47,264 bases of DNA from Promethearchaeota archaeon (GTDB lineage: Archaea; Asgardarchaeota; Lokiarchaeia; Sigynarchaeales; SOKP01): positions 1 to 47,264 of the forward strand of contig JAHPYY010000078.1 in assembly GCA_019058515.1 (NCBI GenBank). The letters run 5' to 3'. Of this stretch, positions 7,359 through 16,839 are shown one piece after another. The notes beneath the pieces were generated by a model, which had not been told where the DNA came from, did no database searches, and saw only the letters and a program-made list of their open reading frames with translations. The stretch's first letter is position 1; each line of letters opens with the position of its first letter. The position numbers and the translations under genes were made by a program.

Positions 7359-10169
7359 TTAACTGCTCTTTTCAAGCGATATAACAAATTTACTTCCTTT
7401 AGAATAGTTTCCCTTGACTTTATCTTCAATCCATATTTTTCCACCGTATTTGTCAACGATCGTTTTCACTAAATATAGTCCTAAACCCATTCCCTTCTTT
7501 CCTTTCTGCTCTTTGAAACCTTTGTGGAAAATAATCGTTTTTCTGTCGTCAGATATCCCGATGCCATTATCAACAAATTCTACACGCAAGAAATTTTCCT
7601 CTTCCTTCTCTATAATGTTAACTTGTATAATCACAAACGGGTTCTCATTATACTTAGTGGGGTTAATTAACAAGTTTTCGAAAACATCTAGCAAGAAATC
7701 GTTTGCTTTTACCATATAATTGGATTTAATGTAATTTACCGAAATGTTTAACAATCTTTTGGTAAAATTTGTTTTTACATATCGAATTGCTTCCTTAAGA
7801 TGTTCGCAGAGATTTATAACTTTTATGTCTATTTCCTCGTCTTCTAATAGAGAAATTTTTTGAACATTATCTAATAACCTAAATCCTCTTGAAATTTGGT
7901 CTCTTAAAAGATCTACTATTTCAGTATTACTCATTTTTACCGAATTGTCTTCCAAGTTCATGGATAGTAGTTCCACGGAAGATTTCAGATTACTAAATAC
8001 ATTATTTATATCGTGGGTGAACAAATCTTTGTAAAAATTTGCTTGTTTATACGCACTTCGATAGTTAAATTCAGACTTAATTAATTCTTCCTTAGCTTTT
8101 TTTCTCTCGGTGATATCTGTAAAAAACGCCATAGAACCTTTAAATCTCCCCTCTTCGTCGTAAATTGGAGAAGCCTTTAATCTAGTATAGACTTTTTCTC
8201 CACTCTTTTTATTAAACTCGAAGTCGTATGTTTCTCTGATGCCTTTCATTCGCTTTTCCATATGAGCCTTCATTATTTCCTTTTTATCGTCATCCATTAA
8301 ACTATAAAGAGATTTACCAAGGAGTTCGTGAATTTTATACCCTAGAATTGTTTCAATACTCGGGTTAGCTAAAATAATGTCTTGTCTTTCATCAATCACC
8401 ATTAGACCGTCTAATGAATTGTCGATTAAATTTTTGTATTCTTTTTGACTTTGTTTTAATTTTTCTTCGGACTTACGCCGTTCTAAAGCATTTCCAAGTA
8501 ATTCACAGAAAATTCGTAATATTCCAAATACATCCTCGTCCCATTCGATTGGGTCACGCAATTTGTCTATACCAATGAACCCTAAAATCTTGTCTCCCAT
8601 AGTTATTGGATAGATCAGTATGCTTGCTACTTCTTGATTACACAGTTTGTGTATTAACTCGCTTTCATTATCGAGTGTTGTCACGTCTTTAATGTGTATA
8701 AACGAGTGTTCGTGGAAATTAGATATCCAATGTTCAATTAATTTAGATTTAAAGTCCAATTCTAATTTATTCTCAACATCAATGTCTTTATTTTGCCAAA
8801 TGTACGCATTATCATATGTTTTGGAGTCTTCGTTCAAAATATTGACATATACTCTTGATGCATCACTAAGCTCTCCCAAATTACGTAATCCCACAGAAAC
8901 TATTTCGTCAAAATCAGATATATGTACAAACCTTGAAGAGAATGTAGCGACAATCTTTTCAAATTCTAACCTCTTTTTAACCATCTCTTCGTATTCTTTT
9001 TGCTCTATAACGCTTTTTAACCTGCTTGCAATTTCGTACAACAAGAAAACTTCATCGTCGAGAAATTGTCGATCTTTAAAGTAAAATGCATCAATATCCA
9101 TTAAATTTTCTCCTATTTTAATGTGCGTAGACACTTTCCACTGTGTAGCTAAAAAGTTGTCAGTTCGAAATACATTATCTTTGAATAAAATTCTTGCACA
9201 TGCTAAATTGGGATATTTTAAGGCGTTGGGAATCAATTCAACCGACTTTTGAAGAGTTTGACTAATTGTTAAATATGGCTGTTCAATTAATTTTGTAATT
9301 TCATATAAACTTTGAAGCTCCTTTACTTTTTTTTTAAGGTTTTGTTCTGATTCTAATATTCGCTGCTCCTGCTTTTTTCTCTCAGTAATATCTCGAAATA
9401 TGATCTGAATCAATGCATGAACCCCCATTTGGATTTTGTTACCATTTGCTTCCACAGGAATTACACAACCTTGCTGTGTTTTAAGATGAATTTCTATTGG
9501 TTGAGGGTCTTCCTTTTCTACTAACTCCAATATCCGCTTGTTCAATTCTTCATAATTGTCAAAAACACCTAATTCTTTTACATTTAAACCAATAATTTCT
9601 TTTCTTTTTACTCCTAAGATTTTCTCGCTCTGAAGATTGATGTCTACAATTTTGCCTGTTTTATCTTCGATGATTATAATTCCATCTCTTGCGGCTTTAA
9701 ATAAAGTTTGGTAACGAATTTCCGCCTGTTTTAAAGCTCTTATAGCGGGTTTAAGCGATTTGAGAAAAGAGATGAACAAATTCTGTACTTCCTTAAAAAT
9801 CTTGAGGCTTTCCTCGTCGCTTTCTTTTGAGATGTAAAACGCCTTATATGCGTTTTTAATTTGGTTCATTTCCTTCTCAAAGGTTTCTAGGAGTTCTTTA
9901 GCTAGCCCTAAGTGAATTTGGCTGGATATATCACTTACTATGGAGATTTGAAGCGTTTCTTTCGTCCCCCTTGCTACCTCAGAGGGAATCTCAAATATTA
10001 AATTTGCACTTTTAATATCTCCAAAAATATGGATAAAGAACCCCTCTTCGTATAAGTCCATTAAACTCGGAATACCTCGGAGCTCTTCTTCGTTAACATC
10101 TTCTGGAGCTTTTAAAAAGACCTTTGGCCCAAATATGCTATCGAAATAGCTCAGAACAAGTACTCGCAG
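7359..10169 (-). CDS. Cytoplasmic PAS/GAF multi-domain sensor histidine kinase
   Basis: From the ATG at 10061 the protein has 900 residues: PAS at about 115-230 (ends FRDITERKK), GAF-like regions at about 245-355 and 365-530, a second PAS at 538-655 (ends FTDITERKK), the phospho-acceptor His683 in FTHDINN, and an ATPase domain with N-box near 795-802 and DNGIGIS (831) and GMGLGL (857) nucleotide loops. No membrane helix and no receiver domain are visible. The frame stays open for 36 more codons upstream to a TAA at 10172-10170. Those codons read as well-formed protein (RVLVLSYFDSIFGPK near 10140) running into the first ATG, so the true start is probably the CTG at 10169 or a damaged start codon. 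No response regulator is adjacent. Confidence 0.85.
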   Translation of the reverse strand: MRVLVLSYFDSIFGPKVFLKAPEDVNEEELRGIPSLMDLYEEGFFIHIFGDIKSANLIFEIPSEVARGTKETLQISIVSDISSQIHLGLAKELLETFEKEMNQIKNAYKAFYISKESDEESLKIFKEVQNLFISFLKSLKPAIRALKQAEIRYQTLFKAARDGIIIIEDKTGKIVDINLQSEKILGVKRKEIIGLNVKELGVFDNYEELNKRILELVEKEDPQPIEIHLKTQQGCVIPVEANGNKIQMGVHALIQIIFRDITERKKQEQRILESEQNLKKKVKELQSLYEITKLIEQPYLTISQTLQKSVELIPNALKYPNLACARILFKDNVFRTDNFLATQWKVSTHIKIGENLMDIDAFYFKDRQFLDDEVFLLYEIASRLKSVIEQKEYEEMVKKRLEFEKIVATFSSRFVHISDFDEIVSVGLRNLGELSDASRVYVNILNEDSKTYDNAYIWQNKDIDVENKLELDFKSKLIEHWISNFHEHSFIHIKDVTTLDNESELIHKLCNQEVASILIYPITMGDKILGFIGIDKLRDPIEWDEDVFGILRIFCELLGNALERRKSEEKLKQSQKEYKNLIDNSLDGLMVIDERQDIILANPSIETILGYKIHELLGKSLYSLMDDDKKEIMKAHMEKRMKGIRETYDFEFNKKSGEKVYTRLKASPIYDEEGRFKGSMAFFTDITERKKAKEELIKSEFNYRSAYKQANFYKDLFTHDINNVFSNLKSSVELLSMNLEDNSVKMSNTEIVDLLRDQISRGFRLLDNVQKISLLEDEEIDIKVINLCEHLKEAIRYVKTNFTKRLLNISVNYIKSNYMVKANDFLLDVFENLLINPTKYNENPFVIIQVNIIEKEEENFLRVEFVDNGIGISDDRKTIIFHKGFKEQKGKKGMGLGLYLVKTIVDKYGGKIWIEDKVKGNYSKGSKFVISLEKSS

Positions 10170-10285
10170 TTAATCTCACACCATGTCTAACTGGTTTTAA
10201 TATAAATAATAAAGTAATTCGATATTTTAATGATTGGATAATGAAATAGTATTTCAAAAAATAAAAGGAAAAAATCTATTAATAG

Positions 10286-11698
10286 TTAATTAGGTTTAGA
10301 TTGGGGGTTTTTTAAGAGCTCCTCCCGCATTTTCTCCAGTTTCTCGCCATGTAAACTGTACCAAGTCATGAAAAAAACTCCTATTAACAGAGCAACTGCG
10401 GGAAACACGAACATAAGGATCTTAAGCCCTAATACCTTCAGAGCTGGGTCCGGTACCACGAACTCGTAATTTTTCTCCCATCCAATGGTTCCAAACATAG
10501 CACCTATGGTTGCAATAACTACGATTATCGAGGTTCTGTTTATAAAAGCATTTATTCCATAATAGCTCGCAGAACGCTTCACACCAAATTTAAGCGAATC
10601 TTCATCGATTATATCTCCGTGAATGATGTCAACATAGAATAAAACCCCAGAGAGCGGAAAGCCCTGAACTGCCGTTATTATTATAAACAAAAGTGTAAAT
10701 TCTGGACCGGTAATTAAGAAATAGGGGAATAAACACGCAATCCAGATTAACATCGTGAGAATGAAGGCGTTTCTCATCCCTATTTTAAAACCAAGTTTTC
10801 TGTGAATTGGCATTACTACAGCCGCTACTATAAATGCTAGCATAAGCGCGATACTCACTATAAACGCATTGTCAATGCCAATTACCTCGTCGGCGTAAAT
10901 AGGAATTGCTGTAGGGAGAATATTGAATACATACCAAACACCTGTATTAGCCAGAATGAATTTTACGAATGTTTTATTAGTTAAAGTAATTTTAAGAGAC
11001 TCAAAAAACGAGGGTCGCTTTTCAAAATCTTCAATGGATTCGCTCTTTTCTCTTATACCCCACAGTAGAAATGGCGTTGAGAGGATTAATGTAACTATTG
11101 CGATCAAAATCGACATAAGAAAGTATTCGTTTTTTATTTGAGGGATTTGGGCAGTTGAGTCTGGTACATAATCGCTCACTATTAAAGCAGGGACTAGTGC
11201 ACTTAATATCAACGCTACCACCGTCATTCCCTTTATGTACAAATTCGTGTCCGCTCGTTTTTTTTCGGTTGGAAACATTTCCGGAAAAAGCGCGTTCACA
11301 TTTACATCGAAGAGCGTGTAAAAAAACTCAAAAGCGATAATAGTGAACATAAAGTAGAAAAACTCAGCCCACTTATCAGTAGTACCAAAAGGTACGAAAA
11401 AAAGCAAAATTAACATTACACATAACGGGATAAGAGATATAATTAAGTATAATTTGCGTTTACCCCATTTGCCTCTTTGTTTAGTGCGCTCTGAGAGCGC
11501 TCCGAGAAGAGGATCGTTAGCCGCGTTCCAAATTCCCCAAATTATATACCCAAAGATCATTAATCCCGTGGGAACCTGCACTACGGTGAAGTAAAAGGTA
11601 AATATAAGGAATTGGAATAATTGGTATGTAAGTTGATCCGGTATTGCACTCAAGCCAAAGAGAAACTTCTGCTTGAATGTTAAATCGTTTTCACTCAT
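10286..11698 (-). CDS. MFS transporter of the GPH (MelB-like) sugar:cation symporter family
   Basis: 470 residues with about 12 membrane helices. The loop between helices 2 and 3 (NDPLLGALSERTKQRGKWGK, residues about 61-80) is the hallmark of the glycoside-pentoside-hexuronide family, and the conserved Asp of the cation site is in NDPLLG. A cytoplasmic C-terminal tail of about 25 polar residues follows the last helix. It probably imports a sugar or glycoside with Na+ or H+. It lies about 120 bases from the histidine kinase start on the same strand, but co-transcription is not obvious. The neighbour at 11851 is divergent. Confidence 0.85.
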   Translation of the reverse strand: MSENDLTFKQKFLFGLSAIPDQLTYQLFQFLIFTFYFTVVQVPTGLMIFGYIIWGIWNAANDPLLGALSERTKQRGKWGKRKLYLIISLIPLCVMLILLFFVPFGTTDKWAEFFYFMFTIIAFEFFYTLFDVNVNALFPEMFPTEKKRADTNLYIKGMTVVALILSALVPALIVSDYVPDSTAQIPQIKNEYFLMSILIAIVTLILSTPFLLWGIREKSESIEDFEKRPSFFESLKITLTNKTFVKFILANTGVWYVFNILPTAIPIYADEVIGIDNAFIVSIALMLAFIVAAVVMPIHRKLGFKIGMRNAFILTMLIWIACLFPYFLITGPEFTLLFIIITAVQGFPLSGVLFYVDIIHGDIIDEDSLKFGVKRSASYYGINAFINRTSIIVVIATIGAMFGTIGWEKNYEFVVPDPALKVLGLKILMFVFPAVALLIGVFFMTWYSLHGEKLEKMREELLKNPQSKPN

Positions 11699-11850
11699 AT
11701 TAAAGCGGTAAAAATTTAGTTGTTATAGTGTATATTTTGCCCTTGATATATATAAAAGTGCATAAATTCATTCCAAAGTTGAGGATCAATCAAAATCTTC
11801 TTTAACTTCTCCTCATATCTCCTATGTAGTACAAACCAATAGTTATCAAA

Positions 11851-12441
11851 ATGTCTGATTTAAAAGTTGAAGTAACATATTTTGAGAAAGCTGGAAAAGA
11901 AAATACTCAAAATGCTTTGGATATTGCTCACAAATACGCTAAGGAATTCGGAATAAAAGATATCGTCGTAGCTAGTACCACGGGATTTACAGCTGAAATA
12001 GCAGTCCAAGTGTTTGACACTAGCGAATTTAATCTTATGGTTATTACCCACGCTTATTACTTCGTAAATAGCGAAGTTAGGCAAGAATTTTCAGAGGACA
12101 AACTTGAAACGCTAAAAAGTAAAGGCGTGAAATTTCACATAGGAACCCACGCCATGTCGGGAATCGAGCGTGGGATGAGAATTAAGAAAGAAGCGTGGAT
12201 GTTCGTGGATTTATTAGCAAAAATGGTAGGATGGCATTTCTGTCAAGGAGTAAAAGTATGCATTGAAATCTCGAGTACGGTTTGCGACGCGGGATTAATA
12301 CCAGACTTGAATAGGGATATAATCGCCATCGGAGGAACAGGTAGAGGCGCTGATACCGTCTGCTTAATCAAACCTTCGCCGACAAACGAGTTTAAAAATT
12401 TACGAGTAAAAGCTATCTTGGCAAAACCACTTAACTTTTAA
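11851..12441 (+). CDS. Pyruvate kinase alpha/beta (C-terminal) domain-like protein
   Basis: 196 residues resembling the stand-alone pyruvate-kinase-C-like family (COG1751 type) of archaea and bacteria. An N-terminal segment (ENTQNALDIAHKYAKEFG) precedes a Rossmann-like core with VVASTTGFTAEIAVQVF at about residues 39-55 and a Gly-rich turn (AIGGTGRGADTV, about 154-165). There is no pyruvate kinase catalytic barrel, so it is not a glycolytic enzyme. Its biochemical role is unknown. A T8 tract just after the stop marks the end of the transcript, convergent with kbl. Confidence 0.75.
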   Translation: MSDLKVEVTYFEKAGKENTQNALDIAHKYAKEFGIKDIVVASTTGFTAEIAVQVFDTSEFNLMVITHAYYFVNSEVRQEFSEDKLETLKSKGVKFHIGTHAMSGIERGMRIKKEAWMFVDLLAKMVGWHFCQGVKVCIEISSTVCDAGLIPDLNRDIIAIGGTGRGADTVCLIKPSPTNEFKNLRVKAILAKPLNF

Positions 12442-12449
12442 TTTTTTTT
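12442..12449 (+). terminator. Oligo-T terminator
   Basis: Eight T residues begin right after the stop codon of the pyruvate-kinase-C-like gene, in the 65-base gap before the convergent kbl gene. This fits an archaeal oligo-T terminator. Confidence 0.4.
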
Positions 12450-12506
12450 CTAATCTTAAATCGGGTTCTTGTAGAAAAATAAGCTATAGTAAAAATAAAA
12501 ATAAAA

Positions 12507-13694
12507 TTAAATAATTCCTAGTTTTTTACCAACTTTTTCAATGGAGCTTAGCGCTTGGTTTAAATCGTCTTTGGTGAGTAAAGCGTTCATTTGAACTCTA
12601 ATTCTCGAGAGTTCTCTAGCCACCATCGGAAACACAATGGGCGTGCCATAGATGTTTTCCTCTTCGAATAGGATTCTCGCTAATTCTTGAGCTTTTCCGG
12701 GATCTCCAATAATTAGCGGAATGATGGGAGTTTGAGAGTTACTCGTGTTGTATCCCATGCCTTGAACTTGACTTTTGAAATAATTAGTGTTATCCCATAA
12801 TCTTTTTACATGTTCAGGTTCAGTTTCTACAACATCAATCGCAGCAATACAAGCAGCTACCACTCCAGGAGGATGAGCTGTACTCAATAAATAAGTTCTA
12901 CTTTTATTGGCACAAAACTCGCACAAAGCTTTTGAACCGGCAACTGTACCTCCGAACACTCCAAATCCTTTACTCATAGATCCCCCTTCGACGTGAACTT
13001 TCCCTTGCAATCCAAAATGAGCAACAATTCCCCTTCCTTCTCCTAATACTCCTTCGCCGTGACAATCGTCAACAAAAATCATTGCTCCAAAATCTTCAGC
13101 AACTTTGGCAATTTCGTCAAGTGGCGCCATATCTCCATCCATTGAAAAGACTCCATCCGTTATTATGCAAATCCTTCTCGCTCCTTGTTGCTCAGCTTCT
13201 TTAAGTTGAGTTTCTAAATCTCCTACATCAGTGTGTTTATAAATAATCCGTTTAGCTCCCGAAAGTCGAACACCATCGATAATTGAACCGTGGTTTAATT
13301 CGTCAGAAACTACGATATCCTGCTTTCCTACAAGCATTGGGATTAAACCTGAATTAACTGCAAATCCCGTTTGACATAAAAGAGAAGCTTCAACTTCTTT
13401 AAACTTAGCAAACCTTTCTTGAAATTCTTTCGTTAAGTCAAATGAACCCGCAATTACTGGAACTGCACCTGCGCCTCCTCCATACTTCTTTGTAGCTTCA
13501 ATGGTTGCTTCAATAATTTTTGGATGAGTAGCTAATCCTAAGTAGTTGTTAGTATTAAGCATTAAAACTTGTTTTCCGTCCACTGTTGAGTGTGGTTTGG
13601 AGCCATCTTCCAAATAGCGAATGATCCACTCCAAATTGTTGCTCCTTAATTCCCCCATTTCTTCCTTCAGAAATGCTTCTGGGTCTCGTTTCAT
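12507..13694 (-). CDS. kbl: 2-amino-3-ketobutyrate CoA ligase (glycine C-acetyltransferase), PLP-dependent
   Basis: 395 residues, the standard length of the alpha-oxoamine synthase family. PLP-site residues are visible: Asp209 and His212 in VDDCHGEG, and the Schiff-base Lys242 in SMSKGFG followed by GGT. The N-terminal NNYLGLATHP (residues 49-58) is the family's substrate-entry motif. On sequence alone, BioF or another family member is possible. The SDR-type threonine dehydrogenase 2 kb away on the other strand favours Kbl, which splits 2-amino-3-ketobutyrate with CoA into glycine and acetyl-CoA. A hairpin-forming palindrome lies about 130 bases upstream of the start. Confidence 0.8.
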   Translation of the reverse strand: MKRDPEAFLKEEMGELRSNNLEWIIRYLEDGSKPHSTVDGKQVLMLNTNNYLGLATHPKIIEATIEATKKYGGGAGAVPVIAGSFDLTKEFQERFAKFKEVEASLLCQTGFAVNSGLIPMLVGKQDIVVSDELNHGSIIDGVRLSGAKRIIYKHTDVGDLETQLKEAEQQGARRICIITDGVFSMDGDMAPLDEIAKVAEDFGAMIFVDDCHGEGVLGEGRGIVAHFGLQGKVHVEGGSMSKGFGVFGGTVAGSKALCEFCANKSRTYLLSTAHPPGVVAACIAAIDVVETEPEHVKRLWDNTNYFKSQVQGMGYNTSNSQTPIIPLIIGDPGKAQELARILFEEENIYGTPIVFPMVARELSRIRVQMNALLTKDDLNQALSSIEKVGKKLGII

Positions 13695-13820
13695 TAATTT
13701 ATCACATCTTCACAGAAATTTAATAATTTAATGGTATTCACGCCAATATATTAGGTTTACTCAAATATTAATTTCGGATATGAAATGGGAATGTAAAAAG
13801 AGTAAATATAACGAGAAATA

Positions 13821-13844
13821 GAATAGAATAAATCTATTCTATTC
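13821..13844. repeat. Perfect 10-bp inverted repeat upstream of kbl
   Basis: GAATAGAATA and its exact reverse complement TATTCTATTC are separated by AATC, giving a 10-bp stem with a 4-base loop. It lies 127 bases upstream of the kbl start in a long gene-free region. It could be a regulator binding site or a transcript hairpin; the stem is AT-rich, so chance is possible. Confidence 0.45.
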
Positions 13845-14585
13845 CATCCTACCAAAACCCGGATATTTTTTGTTTTTTCCAACCGCAAGTCAATTAAGAC
13901 TTAGATTTCTCCCTCTATTTCGTCCTTTAACCTATTGATTTTCCCTTTTGTCGCGAGTTATCTTAATCTATAAGATCTACCTTTACTTGCGATATTGTAT
14001 CATTAGATTATCCCATATTTAAAGTAAGATATTCACTTTGCTAAATTCCAAAATAACACTATCTTATCTTTTGGACTACATTTCAATTAGTTTATTAACT
14101 TAATTGATGATTCAAGGAAATTGTTCTTCATAAACCAATTTATCTTTAATAATATAAATCTCTCAAGAACCAGTTTACACATTTTTGAAATTTTAATGTA
14201 TGCATATCCAAATTATAACTAATTTAGTTGATTTTGAAGAAAATATCACGACTAATAATGATTGCTAAACACACAAATAACAATAAAAAAGGGGAAAAAA
14301 ATGCTTGTGCTCTACTTTCACGCGGGAACAATCGATTGCCCAATCTTCTTTTATTGATAATCATTGTTAATATAAAGATTTAATATTCAAATTAGTGAAT
14401 TTGAATTCAAAATGAGGATAACAATCGCGTATCCATATATTCAAATTATATTCAATATTCACACAATAACAATTGAAATATTCTTCCTAAAGATTCACAT
14501 CTCAAAATAATGAGGATTTTTATAGTTAAGTTTAAATTAATTTTAAAATTTAACATATGCATACCAAAGGCTTTATTGATTTGTC
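13845..14585. other. Long AT-rich region without a recognisable gene
   Basis: About 740 bases between the inverted repeat and the dead ribbon-helix-helix-like gene. I see no convincing coding frame, tRNA or structured RNA. The only notable element is a perfect 12-bp palindrome, TTTGAATTCAAA, at 14400-14411. The region probably holds the promoter of kbl on the left and the former promoter of the pseudogene on the right. Confidence 0.5.
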
Positions 14586-15683
14586 TTGACTTCAAAGAGA
14601 TTTCTATCTGAAAAGCGTAATACCCGTATATCGTTCACTACATCTACTCTTCTTAAGGATTGGATTGAGCAATATGTTAAAGAGATGCATAAAAAAAACC
14701 CAATCGACGAAAAGTATGCCAGTGCGTCAGCATTTTGCCATCACTCATTGTATAATTTGCTGCAAATACTAGAGAAAGGAAAAGATCTCGAGGATCTCGA
14801 CCAATTAATGAACTAGGAAGTCAACGATTTCTTTAATCCCTATTCCGCTCCACTTTCACTTCCTTTTGTTGAACCCCACTTCGAACCATCTATCTATTTT
14901 CAAACAGATTTTCAAATCAATTTGAGTTACTATATCTCAATCAGAAAGCAATTGTTAAAAATGATAGATTTCAACGATGTTAATACCGGTATCATTTTTT
15001 CCGATAGATTTAAGAAAAGATATTTTGAAGTTGGTTTGACTAAATCTATAAGAATTGAATCCACTTTAAATAAGGACTCAAAAAACTGGAGAATCACATT
15101 AGAACACATAGGATAATCAAAATCGGGAATATCAATAAATAATATGTTTATGGCACATGCTAAATCGCTGTTGGAAACATTTAGATTTTTAGGATTTAAA
15201 GCAATAGATTATTTGGTTTTACATAAAGAGCTCTATTGTTGCATTAGTTTTGTCTCAACGCCTTCATTTTTTCAAAAAGAATTTAAAAAAAAGGAAAGAT
15301 TGCATTTAATGAGAGAAAACACCCTCCAATTAATTAACTTTCATCGAATTATCACAGAAAATAAGGACTTCCATTTATGGGCTAAATTAGCGAAAGATAA
15401 ATCCTTAATTATAGGTTTTTCGGATTATAAATCGTTTATAGAATGGGTTTCTCGAATTGAAAATGAAACTAATTGCTATGAAATTGAAGGCCAACCAAAA
15501 ACTCCTATGAAGATTTTAAAGTTTTTCGAAAAATTGCATTGGATTAAACTTATATACCTAGAAAAGTCAGCGAGCTTTACATTTGTTAAACTTCTGCCTG
15601 ATAAAATCAAACAATATGCGATAAATTATCTTACTTCTAAATTTGAAGTGAAAGGCGAGAAAGAAATATATTATATATCTTAA
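14586..15683 (+). pseudogene. Ribbon-helix-helix-like regulator, one frame broken by two in-frame stops
   Basis: Three short reading frames (14586-14816, 14922-15116, 15144-15683) are all in the same phase and form one continuous 366-codon frame. It is interrupted only by TAG at 14814-14816 and TAA at 15114-15116. The sequence between the pieces still reads as protein (EVNDFFNPYSAPLSLPFVEP after the TAG; SKSGISINNMFMAHAKS after the TAA). The N-terminus (NTRISFTTSTLLKDWIEQYV, residues 12-31) has the strand-helix layout of a ribbon-helix-helix DNA-binding domain. The long C-terminal part is an unrecognised alpha/beta domain. The start is a TTG, with a TGA three codons before it. Two nonsense changes with no frameshift point to recent inactivation. 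Confidence 0.75.
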
Positions 15684-15856
15684 ATACCTAAAATCATCAA
15701 AAAATTTCCTCACAAATTATACCAATTGTAAAAAAGGCTTGTTATTTGACGCTAAATACATAACTTACCAAAAGCAAAAGACTTTTTTAGGAGATAGTCT
15801 TAAATTATGAATAATTAATTAAGCATAGAAAGTTACTATTTGTGAATTGAAAAATT

Positions 15857-16813
15857 ATGACAAGAAAAACTCGTAATATCCTAGTTATCGGCTCAGCTGG
15901 TCAGATAGGGAGCGAGTTGGTGCCCGCCTTGAGGGAGGAATACGGAAACGATAATGTCGTTGCAACTGGTCGTAAAACTGCTCTTCCCAAAACAATTACA
16001 GAAGGCGGTCCTGTAATATATCTTGATGCCTTGAACAAGGATTTGTTATCTAAAGCGATGTTCGAGTACGATATTGACTCTATTTTTCACATGGCATCCA
16101 TCCTCTCTGCAACTGGCGAGAAAATGCCGCAAACTGCTTGGAACATAAACATAAACGGGTTAATTAACGTTTTAGAAGTAGCGAGAAGCTATGAGATTGA
16201 CCGTATCGTGTGGCCTAGCTCGATTGCTGCGTTTGGACCCTCAACGCCTCAAGAGAATACGCCTATCGATACGATTCTTCAACCTACGACGATGTATGGT
16301 ATTACCAAGGTTTCAGGGGAACTCTTAATTGAATACTATTTCAAGAAATACGGTGTAGACACGCGTTCTATGAGGTTACCCGGTATAATTTCGAGCGAAA
16401 CGCTTCCAGGTGGAGGAACTACCGATTATGCGGTTGAAATCTTCTACGAAGCAATCAAAAGCAAAAAATACACTTGTTTCTTGCGCGAAAATACTGTCTT
16501 ACCTATGATGTACATGCCCGACTGCACGAAATGTATGATAGATTTGTTGGAAGCCGATCCATCTACTTTAAAGCGACATGTATACAATGTAACCGGTATG
16601 AGTTTTTCAGCGGGAGAACTAGCAGTCGAAATTAAAAAGCACATTCCTGAGTTTACAGTGGAGTATAAACCTGATTTTAGACAAGAAATAGCGGATTCTT
16701 GGCCAAAAACTATCGATGATTCACTAGCACGACAAGAATGGGGTTGGGCTCCTCAATTTAATTTGGGTGCAATGACACAAGACATGATTGAAAAGTTGAG
16801 TGCGAGATTCTAA
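15857..16813 (+). CDS. L-threonine 3-dehydrogenase, SDR (epimerase-like) type
   Basis: 318 residues of the extended short-chain dehydrogenase family. The NAD-binding loop GSAGQIG is at residues 12-18, and the catalytic elements are SS121-122 and Y147-GIT-K151. The C-terminal features GGGTTDYAVEIFYEA and DFRQEIADSWPKTIDDS are characteristic of the epimerase-like threonine dehydrogenases rather than of sugar epimerases. The enzyme oxidises L-threonine to 2-amino-3-ketobutyrate with NAD+, the substrate of the Kbl enzyme encoded at 12507-13694. The deacetylase gene starts 26 bases after its stop, so the two are probably one operon. Confidence 0.85.
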   Translation: MTRKTRNILVIGSAGQIGSELVPALREEYGNDNVVATGRKTALPKTITEGGPVIYLDALNKDLLSKAMFEYDIDSIFHMASILSATGEKMPQTAWNININGLINVLEVARSYEIDRIVWPSSIAAFGPSTPQENTPIDTILQPTTMYGITKVSGELLIEYYFKKYGVDTRSMRLPGIISSETLPGGGTTDYAVEIFYEAIKSKKYTCFLRENTVLPMMYMPDCTKCMIDLLEADPSTLKRHVYNVTGMSFSAGELAVEIKKHIPEFTVEYKPDFRQEIADSWPKTIDDSLARQEWGWAPQFNLGAMTQDMIEKLSARF

Positions 16814-16839
16814 AAAATGGAACATGAGGTCGATAAAAA

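Noticed and set aside
14814..14816. TAG as a pyrrolysine codon in the ribbon-helix-helix-like gene.
   Set aside because: The same frame also has a TAA at 15114-15116 that pyrrolysine insertion cannot explain, so pseudogenisation is simpler.
15857..16813. UDP-glucose 4-epimerase or other sugar-nucleotide epimerase.
   Set aside because: The C-terminal GTTDYAVEIFYEA and IADSWPKTIDDS features fit SDR-type threonine dehydrogenase, and Kbl is encoded nearby.
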